Assembly: GCA_934047225.1 (NCBI GenBank)
Contig: OW203992.1
Location: 14,745,501 to 14,809,500, forward strand
DNA length: 64,000 bases
Reading direction: 5' to 3'
Source of the DNA: Ypsolopha sequella
Lineage: Eukaryota; Arthropoda; Insecta; Lepidoptera; Ypsolophidae
Within the stretch, counting starts at the first letter, position 1, and each line of letters starts with the position of its first letter. The position numbers were made by a program, and so were the translations under genes. Shown piece after piece: positions 56,164 to 64,000 of this stretch. The notes under the pieces are model-generated. The model searched no databases, was not told the origin of the DNA, and was given only the letters and a program-made list of their open reading frames with translations.

Positions 56164-57963
56164 TTATAGTTTAGATATTGCTTTAAGAGCATTTATTTTA
56201 AAACATTGGTGGCTTAGGGCGAACAAGTCTAAATCTTGTAAGTTCTTATTATAAAATTGTAAGCTGCGTCTGAAAAAGGTGTGTTTAGCGTAATTTGTAC
56301 CAGCAAATTTAACATAAAACAGGTTACCAGAACGTGAGTAGGACTTAAGAGGGACCTTAAATAGAACTTTCTCAAGTAGTGTAGGTGAGTCAACTTGGTT
56401 ATTGACAAGTTTGAACAAAAACGAGACATCAAGTAATAATCGTCGGTGCTGTAAAGATGGCAAGTTATTTCGCTGGGCACTTTCAACATAACCCTTAAAG
56501 AAATGTCCAGTACGATAGTCCAGAATTTTCAGAAATTTATTTTGGACTCTTTCCACTCTAGTAATGTGCACTTTATACATAGGACTCCAAACAATGCAAG
56601 CAAATTCAAGGACACTACGCACGTACGCGAAATAAAGCATTTTATATGTCATTATCTTTTTAAAAGCTCTACCCAAACGAAGAATCATGCCAAGATTTTT
56701 AAAAGCCTTAGTAACGATATGATCAATATGGGCACAGAAATCTAGTTTGGAATCCAAAATTACACCTAAGTCTTTAATTTGAGATACTCGTTTAAGAATT
56801 TTACCGCATATCATATAATCATAATGAATTATGTTGAGTTTCCGAGAAAATGATATCGTATAGCATTTATCTACATTTAGGAATAAAACATTGAGGTTAC
56901 AAAAATCAATAAATTTATTTAAATTAGCTTGGAGCATGATGCAATCACTAGGCTTAGATACTATTTGATAAAGTTTTGCATCATCAGCGTACAACAAAAA
57001 ACCAGATGGGTCAATGAATTTGTCTAAATCGTTAAGGTAAAGGGAAAATAAGAGGGGACCCAAATGAGAACCTTGTGGGACTCCAGAACTAATAATTTGA
57101 TAGTTTGAGGTATATCCTTTAAGCGAGACTGCTTGCGAGCGGTTTTCTATATAAGATTTGATCCAACGAAAGAGGTTACCGTGTATACCGATCTGGGAAA
57201 GCTTTTTTAGTAAGGTAGAATGTTTAATTTTGTCAAAGGCTTTCGAGAAATCCGTATACACGGCATCTACCTGAAAACCATCATCCATTGCATTTAATAC
57301 GTAGTCTACAAACGTAATGAGATTAGTTTCTACACTACGCTCTTTTAAGAACCCATGTTGCTGGGGCAGCATGTGACGCGATAAAGTGAAAGTGATCTGA
57401 TTAGTTATAAGTTTTTCAAATAATTTCCCAAACATTGAGAGTTTGGAGATACCGCGATACTTGGTAACATCATGTTTGTCGCCGCCCTTAAAAACTGGGG
57501 TAATAAGAGCACGCTTCCATACTGTGGGAAAATGACCTTCATTTAAAGACTTAATAAATATGAGAGATAAGGGAGGAGATAGTTCATTTGCACATTTTTT
57601 GATAAATAATGGGTGTACACCGTCAGGGCCTGCCCCTTTAGAGATATTAACTGAGTTAAGGCAATTAAAAACATGTTTTTCAGAGAGATCCACAGAGGAC
57701 ATATCAACAGGAGCTTCGGTATGCTCAGATATCGGTGGGTCAAGAGCCAACCCATCATCTGGTTCAAAGACTGATTGAAAATAGCTATTGAACAATTCAC
57801 TGATTTCCGCCCCGTCTTTAGAATATACATCATTGAGATGCATGGCATCGGGCAACTCATATGACGATTTTTTGCTTTTAATATACGTCCAGAAATACTT
57901 AGGAAAATATTTAATTTTTTCTTCAGCGAAATCAATATAATATTTATGACATTTTCTTTCCAT
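56164..57963 (-). pseudogene. LINE ORF2, reverse transcriptase part
   Basis: 599 codons. RT motifs in order: KGAGPDGVHPLFIK (about 109-122), TPVFKGGDKHDVTKYRGISK (155-174), VYTDFSKAFD (motif A, 235-244), SSGVPQGSHLGPLLFSLYLN (motif B, 292-311), LLYADDAKLY (motif C, 323-332), then thumb IKDLGVILDSKLDF and VLEFACIVWSPMY. The type fits the CR1/Jockey group, where RT copies the element's RNA at a nicked target. It is in the same frame as the endonuclease part upstream and separated from it by one TAA at 57985-57987, so the annotated Met is internal. Otherwise well preserved and so probably recent. Confidence 0.9.
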
Positions 57964-57984
57964 TTTGGCCGCTCTTGATCTTAG

Positions 57985-58915
57985 TTATTTAAAAGTCTGA
58001 TAATCTAGTGGATTATTGAATTTTTTCCATAATGAATGAAATTTACGTTTTTCTCTAGTTAATTTAATTAACGGTTTTGTGTACCAAATTGGATAGCCAG
58101 ACGAGTTACTCACTATGCGTGTGGGCACGTGTGCATCAATGATGGTAAATAATTTTGAGTAAAAATAATTTACTGAATCCTCCGTGTTCATTGATTGCAT
58201 AGGTTCCCAGTCGATAGCAGAAATAGCATTACGAATATCAGTATAATTAGCAGAAAAGAATAGTAATTTCTTGCGGGTTTTTTCCCTTAATGTGTCCTGG
58301 TAAGATATGTGTAAGTCTATTTCTAAGGATTTGTGGTGTCGATCTTCTTTGACGAGTGGAGCGGAACAGATATTAACAGTGCTATCAAAGTTACAGAGAA
58401 TAAGGTCAAGTATTCTACCATTAATATTGACGTGTGAATTGTATTGATGTAATCCAGTAATACCTAAAAAATCAGAAATTAGAGAAACAAATTTGTCAGA
58501 GTTAGGATTTGTTATATATAAATGGTTTGAGTCAAAAACTGATTCCCACATAGCATGTGTAACATTAAAGTCCCCTGAAATGAAGAACAACTCATCTGGG
58601 AATTCAACAATAAGCTCTGATACCTTATCAAGAAAACAATTAAGGTTATCATATTGATCATCACCGTGTGGAACATAAGTACACCCTATATTTAGACGAA
58701 CGGAGTGTTTTTTATTATAGTTAACAGCGGTTGTAGTAGAAATACTTGAGTGACAGGGCACGAGGGAGCGGCTAGGCATACTTACGCATTCCAGTTCTAG
58801 GCAAAGCCAAACTTCTTCAGCGGGAGCTGATGCACACCACTCGGTTCTCAGCTGAATCGGTAGACCACGACGAACCGCGACCAATACCCCACCTCCTCGG
58901 TCGAGGCCTTTGGCA
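57985..58915 (-). pseudogene. LINE ORF2, endonuclease part (5'-truncated)
   Basis: Encodes an AP-type endonuclease missing its first strand: GGGVLVAVRRGLPIQL at the start, then LFFISGDFNVTHAMWE (GDFN catalytic motif), NGRILDLILCN and KEDRHHKSLEIDL (the SDHH-like end motif). It nicks target DNA in intact elements. A single TAA (57985-57987) stops the frame and reading resumes at LRSRAAKMERKCHK in the RT part. Confidence 0.88.
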
Positions 58916-58939
58916 GCTGGCAGCTGGCAGCTGGCAGCA

Positions 58940-59097
58940 AAATAACAAGTGTGAAATCAAATCTTAACCTTCTCCAAACTTAAAAAACTTCATTTTAAAC
59001 TTTTTCACCTTTTTAAAACTTAACGCATCTTCTCTTACAAACACATCATTCTGCCTAAATGATCTGATGAAAATGAACATAAAATAAAATAAATAAA
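58940..59097 (-). other. MULE 3' untranslated segment next to LINE insertion
   Basis: A/T-rich sequence between the LINE 5' end and the transposase stop. Nothing further recognised. Confidence 0.5.
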
Positions 59098-60504
59098 TTA
59101 AATTTGTCCTACATTCAAATTTCTTTTTATGTCAGATATAACTATCAAAAATTCATGTGCAGAAATTCTACCTTCTTCCAATTGTTTTAATTGCTCCTTA
59201 TATTTGGAATTAAATATCTTGTCTTTCCTCTTCCTGTTGGAACAATTGAATAAATTCTTCCTTAATCTTATGTCTGTCAACTTTGCCTCTCTGCGTAATC
59301 TTTGAAGAAAATATATCAACGTTGATTTTGGTGGTACACGGGCATTCAGTCGACGGTGCCAAGACTCCACACTATTAGTTGTTCGATGCCTCTCATTTGA
59401 ACAGCTTATTGTTATTGGACATGATAGCCATTGCCGGGTCACATAGTTTTGAAATGCTCGTAGCTCTGGTGTATCTACAGCATTTATTAGAATATTCACA
59501 AAAGCATCATTAATATACTCCGTGGGCAATAACGGTAAATTTGCTACTTGGCGGACTATTTGTTTTCCATCCCTAGTTGCAGTAAGCCCCAAAATCTCAC
59601 CCTTTTTCCATACTGCCTTATTCATATGAAAATAGCAACCAGTCAAAATTGCGTCAGGATAAACAATTTTAAAGGCGTTATACTGTGACACCTCGTAGTC
59701 GCATTTATAAAATATAATGCCAATGTTTAGAATCCTCAGCACCTCGAATAACCTTACGTAGGTTTCGGTAGATTTATTCGGAAGTAAGGCGTATAATACG
59801 GGTACTATTTGTGTTGTCTCGTCGTTACTACCAATATCCATGTGTAATGAAAAAAACTGGTAAAATGGAACTGGTACACGCTTAAACGTGCTGTCTCCAA
59901 AGTATTGTACTGGTCGATTATTTGCATTTTCCATGAATTTCCGACTCAGTAGTGTAGAAAAAACCAGAATTTTATTATTGTTGTCTCCGTCACTGTAGAC
60001 AAGGAAATCATTGGCTATTATTTCTGGTATTAATACCTCGTTGAGATTGTAAAACTTCGTTTTCGTTACACGTAAAAATTTTCTTCGAGCTCGGTATAAG
60101 GTGTCTTTTTTGGACATATATGTCGGTATTATATCTATCACTTCTTCCGCTTCGTCTTTTAATTGCATTACAACATCTTCAAACACTTCTTTCACTGGTT
60201 GGAAGCCCTTGCAGACCTGTTTTTTGCAAGAATCCATAACAATATCAATGTGATTTTGGGCAAGATTTTTCCTGCAACAATGCACGGTTGCCCGTTTAAT
60301 TTTGTCTTTTTCCACATTTAATGTTACAGAGGAACTACATTCATTTCTGTTCACGCATCGCCATGATGTTGTTCCATTTTTGTTAGTTGTATTAAAATTG
60401 TATTTGTATCCGGCATGCACGAGCGACTCTCGTCCCCTTTGGCTAAGAATGAATGTTATTTTAGAAGTTTCAGATAGTTCTTCGTTTTCTTCACTACTTT
60501 CCAT
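59098..60504 (-). CDS. MULE transposase with FLYWCH zinc finger, intact
   Basis: A single 468-codon frame from ATG 60504. The N terminus (about residues 17-85) is a FLYWCH-type finger: F18, a long insert to SWRC (C50), NEC (C56), then HCCRKNLAQNH (H75, H85). The MULE domain follows: YFGDSTFKRVP (D204), FYKCDYEVSQYNAF (D269), GCYFHMNKAVWKKG (CxxH at 290-293) and TTNSVESWHRRLNA (E380), giving a plausible DDE triad. It would cut and paste the surrounding element by binding its ends. There are no stops or shifts, so the copy may be young or active. The LINE lies downstream of the frame and leaves it whole. No introns are needed. Confidence 0.9.
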   Translation of the reverse strand: MESSEENEELSETSKITFILSQRGRESLVHAGYKYNFNTTNKNGTTSWRCVNRNECSSSVTLNVEKDKIKRATVHCCRKNLAQNHIDIVMDSCKKQVCKGFQPVKEVFEDVVMQLKDEAEEVIDIIPTYMSKKDTLYRARRKFLRVTKTKFYNLNEVLIPEIIANDFLVYSDGDNNNKILVFSTLLSRKFMENANNRPVQYFGDSTFKRVPVPFYQFFSLHMDIGSNDETTQIVPVLYALLPNKSTETYVRLFEVLRILNIGIIFYKCDYEVSQYNAFKIVYPDAILTGCYFHMNKAVWKKGEILGLTATRDGKQIVRQVANLPLLPTEYINDAFVNILINAVDTPELRAFQNYVTRQWLSCPITISCSNERHRTTNSVESWHRRLNARVPPKSTLIYFLQRLRREAKLTDIRLRKNLFNCSNRKRKDKIFNSKYKEQLKQLEEGRISAHEFLIVISDIKRNLNVGQI

Positions 60505-61425
60505 GTTAATTATTGTCCCTTTTGACTACACGCAAGTACAAATAGAATAATATATCACTACGACGCAAATAGAGAACGCCTATGAATGACATTGATGACA
60601 AAAAATAATATTGTTCAAGTGTCATTCCATCAGTGGCCAGTCAGTCCCTGATAACAAGACTCTTTTGCATTACAACGCTGAAGTTTTTAAATTAGCTACA
60701 GGAACTTGGCCTACGACTGCCGAAGAAGGAGAGTTACTTACATTCATGTTTTTGGTTGAATAAAGTCTACGAATATGAGAATTGTGTTTCTGACGAGTTG
60801 CTTTTGAGACCAATAACTTTTTAGCAGAATTGCAAATTTGTCCAGGTGATTTTAAGACGATTATCTATAGAGTCCAGTTACTTCATGGGCAACCTCATAA
60901 TTTGTCTAGATAATTTTCTGACGAGCTGCTTCATAGACGATTTACTTTTTAGTCTAGTTGCAATTTTGTCAAGATGATTTTAGGACGAGTTGATGCCGTA
61001 GACCAGTTGCTTTTACGATCATCTGATACTAACCCATTTTTTTTTCATATTTTTCGGTCTACCAGTTTCGGAGATAAGGACATACATATTTTTGTTGTTT
61101 TTTTTAAATTTCTCGAAACCAGTGCCAATAAATATAGTAAAAGTATGTATTTTTACAATCAACTTTTTAATATTTACAATTTGATACCCATATTTTATTT
61201 TTAGGATAATATTTTTTATTTTTCTTTCTTTTGTTATGGATATATTTTGAAGAAATTCAAATTTTTCTTTTTTTTTTACCCTATGATATGTGGGCAAATT
61301 GTTACTATTTTGTGCCGAATTTCATTTCTTAATCTATAACGGTGCTAAAGTTATGAGGCTGTGACATACGGACGGACGGACAACGGAGTCTCACCATAAA
61401 GGTTCCTTTTGTACCTTTTAGGTAC

Positions 61426-61496
61426 TAAATCCTCGTGAAATAATGATTTACGAGGGAGTACAATTATAAAACAGGATGTTAAGATGATGTTGCGGA
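61426..61496. other. Short spacer
   Basis: Between the repeat end and MITE family F; nothing seen. Confidence 0.4.
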
Positions 61497-61702
61497 TTGT
61501 TGCGTTAGCTGGAAACTAGCGATAGTACGCGTCCATACGAAAAAAAATTCGTGAATAAAAATCGTGAAATCGTGAATAAGTTGTTTCTTATACTTTGGTC
61601 GAGCAGCTGATTCTTTTTTCGCGATTTGAGTTTTGTTCTCATAGTAAAAGTTGTACGTATGGACGAGTAGGTACTATTGCCAGAGTCCGGCTTCCGCAAC
61701 AT
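61497..61702. mobile_element. MITE family F, copy 2
   Basis: The left end TTGCGTTAGCTGGAAACTAG, then CGCGTCCATACG, pairs with the right side CGTATGGACGAGTAGG and CCGGCTTCCGCAACA. Confidence 0.75.
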
Positions 61703-62410
61703 TGTCTTAACACCCAGTCAAGAATATTAACCCAGTATAAAGACCCGGGTCTAAACTGCGTGCTGCTGACTGAGTTACTGCGGTTAATTTATAGAGATAT
61801 TGAATTTTTCTGCAAAATTCTGACATAAAATTTAATAAACAAAATTCTCCGAGAATCCTGAGATTATAAATGAAGGGCAGAAAAAGCAATAAATAAAGAT
61901 TAATTCCTTGTAAGTACGCTGAATTTTTGAATAAGGAAACGATTTTAAGGAAATTGACAAAAGTGAGAGAATCCTTGAAAGTTTAATAGACTTTTTATAG
62001 AAAATACCTTGCTTTATAAATTCTTTTGTCAACCGAAACTTTAAAAAGTGTACGAGCATCTATGTTGCTCAAATACGGGTATCTGAAAATAAATTGATTG
62101 TCGATGCCAAACCATAATTTATATAAGGATATCGGCCAGAGGATCAGTCTAGCGATCCAGCGGGGTAATGCTGCCTGCCGTCTCTTGGGCAACGGCCCGA
62201 TGCCAACGGCTTAGAGAATATTTTTTATTTGGTATAACATCTTAGCGCTTATTTATTTAAGATATTGGTAGATTATTTTAATTTATAATTAGTTTAGTTA
62301 TATTTTTTTTGGTTTTGTTTTTAATAAAGACCATTAACATTTATAAAGGTTTATTTCATGCTATATATATTTTTGTAACTACCGTTAGTTAAATTCATAC
62401 TTAATTGTTT
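61703..62410. other. No gene recognised
   Basis: AT-rich. A stretch at 62140-62220 (CTGCCGTCTCTTGGGCAACG) is GC-richer but not coding as far as I can tell. Confidence 0.45.
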
Positions 62411-62575
62411 AAAACGGGTAGACTTACATGAATTATCTCGCAATACGCGACATCTTTCGATTTCTTTCCGAATTGGTTTTCAAGGTAGCGAGTGTCTGAC
62501 GTCAGCGGACGCAGTCAATGCAGTTCACTGCACTGTCGCGTATCGCGATATAATTCATGTAAGTCTATCCGTTTT
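62411..62575. mobile_element. Foldback MITE
   Basis: Arms AAACGGGTAGACTTACATGA and TCATGTAAGTCTATCCGTTT pair, and pairing continues through GCAATACGCGACA / TGTCGCGTATCGC. Confidence 0.8.
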
Positions 62576-62606
62576 TGAATAATTAATTATAATATTATCT
62601 CTGATG

Positions 62607-62911
62607 GATAAAATCCGAAACGAAGATATCCGTCAGAGATCGAAGGTGACCGACATAGCCTGCCAAATCAGTACGTTGAAGTGGCAGTGGACTGGCCATA
62701 TTTGTCGTCGACGTGATAACCGTTGGGGCCGTAAGGCTTTTTAATGGAGACCACGTACAGCAAAGCGCAGCGTAGGCCACCTTCGTGCCGATCTGAAGGA
62801 CGTTGCGGGTGGCGGCTGGATGAGGATGACTGAGGACCGCCAAGTGTGTCGTAATATTGGGGAGGCCTATGTCCAGCAGTGGACGAATACGGGCTGATGG
62901 ATGGATGGATA
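62607..62911 (+). pseudogene. RTE-type LINE 3' terminus with (ATGG)n tail
   Basis: A plus-strand frame reads RNEDIRQRSKVTDIACQIST, LKWQWTGHICRRRDNRWGRK, then a stop. Downstream, GGWMRMTEDRQVCRNIGEAY and VQQWT are recognisable in order. The tail is GATGGATGGATGGAT. Same family as 35489-35752. Only the end of ORF2 survives. Confidence 0.8.
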
Positions 62912-63249
62912 TTATCTAGTTGAAGATTTTGAGTTAAAGTCATGCGATTGTTCGGATATTGTGGAAATTGTCGGCTATCATGCAAAACTAGAAACTGCGT
63001 TTACCTACTCAAATGCCGTCATTGCCCGGCATTATATGTAGGTGAACCAAGAACCCGATACACAAACGGGTGATCAACACCAACACACAGCAGAACGTGT
63101 ACTAAACAACATTTTGCCCATCCCTACACACAAGTGCGTCAATAAAAGTGTAAAAAAATATGGGTGATTTTCTGTGTACTTTATGAAAAATACACAGAAA
63201 ATTGTAATAAATTTCTGGTGTATGCATTTTGACAATATAATCTAGGCCC

Positions 63250-63600
63250 TAGGGTTTTATTTTTAGAAAACATGTCGGGTTAGATTTTCCTTGATAGTAA
63301 TAATTGTTGAAAGTTTTCAAACACACCTTTTCTCCTCCTTTGTTAAATAGGAATCATCTACAGAACTCAAACATATTTTACTAGATGGGTTTTAACAAGA
63401 TCTAGATGTTTGATTTTGGCAATTTTGCTAGCTATTTTAGAGATTTTAATAAAAATATAAAGCTTACTTTTTTGGGAAATTCAGAAATTATTTCTTTCCT
63501 GTTTTCTACAAAGGCAAGCCCAACCCCGAATCAATTACTAAGGAAGCTCAACATTTTATTTTGTGAAATTAGCAAAAGGCGTTATCCGTGATAACGTGAT
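63250..63600. repeat. Possible distant TTAA MITE family C relative
   Basis: Words such as TAGATGGGTTTTAAC and TTTGCTAGCTATTTTAG resemble family C interiors. The ends are not identifiable. Low confidence. Confidence 0.3.
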
Positions 63601-63604
63601 ACCG

Positions 63605-63680
63605 TTATATCCGTGATACTGACCACTTACCTAGCCTCCGGTACGAATTCAGCTGAATAAATGTCACCTTATATGTATAA
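63605..63680. repeat. MITE family E, decayed half copy
   Basis: CTGACCACTTACCTAGCCTC and TCACCTTATATGTATAAG match one end of 41493-41740. Confidence 0.55.
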
Positions 63681-63733
63681 GATTAAATAATAATAGTTGG
63701 CGAAACTCAAAACATAGGTAGAACTCATGCATA

Positions 63734-64000
63734 TACAACGTATAACAGAAATGTGTAACCATTTTGAAGAGCTTATTCAGTCAATGGTATAAAAACAACT
63801 TTTACTATGGAGCCAACGCTGAAATCTCAAAAAAAAAATCTGCCCTTCCGTACATTTCGGCCGAGTGGCATCGCATTTTTCTATGAAAAAGAAAAAAAAT
63901 GTTTTCGAGATACAGGTTTTGTTCCATAGTAAAAGTTGTTCTATACCATTGACTGAATAAGCTCTTCAAATATAGTAACACCTTTCTGTTACACGTTGTA
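63734..64000. mobile_element. 267-bp foldback at window end
   Basis: Starts TACAACGTATAACAGAAATG and ends with the inverse ACACGTTGTA. Arms of ~78 bases include AGAGCTTATTCAGTCAATGG and AACAACTTTTACTATGG. It may continue past the window. Confidence 0.82.

Larger units (their letters stand above)
55883..58938 (-). mobile_element. 5'-truncated LINE inserted in the MULE
   Basis: Minus-strand non-LTR element. The 3' end lies near 55883 (A/T-rich tail, AATAAAATATTTATTTTTAA on the minus strand) and the 5' truncation near 58938, at a GGCAGCT triple repeat. A possible target duplication AAAATAAC is at 55875-55882 and 58939-58946. It carries endonuclease and RT in one frame. Confidence 0.75.
54963..61035 (-). 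mobile_element. Mutator-like element (MULE) with intact transposase
   Basis: Inverted ends of about 125 bases are nearly identical: GGGTTAGTATCAGATGATCG at 54963 and its inverse ending at 61035. Flanks are A(T)7-9 on both sides, matching the 8-9-bp target duplication of MULEs, and the empty site at 12061-12080 has a single ATTTTTT. Subterminal words GCAACTCGTC and AGTTGGTCGCC recur at 55020-55215. Without the inserted LINE the element would be ~3.0 kb. Confidence 0.88.
54515..61425 (+). repeat. CCGGCCAAGTGCGAGTC repeat split by a MULE
   Basis: The left part (54515-54962) starts AAAAAACCGGCCAAGTGCGA, AGGGTTCCGTATTG. The right part (61036-61425) continues with CATATTTTTCGGTCTACCAG and ends ACATACGGACGGACGGACA, GGTTCCTTTTGTACCTTTTA. 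The intact equivalent is at 11840-12458. Confidence 0.75.

Noticed and set aside
50736..64000. Receptor exons for TM4-TM7
   Set aside because: I looked for splice-bounded hydrophobic blocks with receptor motifs on the plus strand and found none. They are presumably beyond the window.

Overview
This is an AT-rich eukaryotic window, almost certainly from an insect and most likely a moth or butterfly. The reasons are one host gene split by very long introns, a repeat load typical of Lepidoptera (short GGGTTCCGTACC / CCGGCCAAGTGCGAGTC repeats, TTAA-target MITEs, hAT MITEs, a short Helitron, tRNA-derived SINEs, RTE-type LINE tails), and no prokaryote-style gene packing. The species cannot be named from sequence alone.

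Host gene. Three plus-strand exons join in frame into the N-terminal half of a rhodopsin-class neuropeptide GPCR, resembling the insect trissin receptor: exon 1 (CDS 9264-9498), exon 2 (42603-42747) and exon 3 (50576-50735). They cover the extracellular N terminus, TM1, TM2, the TM3/ERY region and intracellular loop 2. The introns are 33.1 kb and 7.8 kb. TM4-TM7 must lie beyond position 64000.

Transposable elements fill almost everything else. 0-9 kb: SINE, hAT MITE, two abutting TTAA elements, a Helitron, and a 14-bp minisatellite next to a decayed reverse transcriptase. 9.5-42.6 kb (intron 1): hAT and TTAA MITEs, a 5'-truncated LINE with a C-terminal zinc finger (16.3-18.3 kb), a decayed LINE (28.1-28.7 kb), a 1.27-kb hAT element carrying nested repeats (28.8-30.0 kb), and a 2.5-kb inverted-repeat unit with a FEN/XPG-like nuclease gene (30.1-32.6 kb). 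42.7-50.6 kb (intron 2): four TTAA elements joined end to end (42.98-44.74 kb), foldbacks, a hAT MITE and a tRNA-like sequence. 50.7-64 kb: a THAP-domain remnant and a three-level nest at 54.5-61.4 kb, in which a LINE sits in a Mutator-like transposon that itself sits in an older repeat.

The most unusual item is the unit at 30105-32595. Its 432-bp arms match at about 96% by eye, it carries a FEN-like nuclease with a spliced acidic tail, no DDE transposase is visible, and a short reading frame is conserved in both arms. No CRISPR array, rRNA gene or convincing functional tRNA gene was seen.
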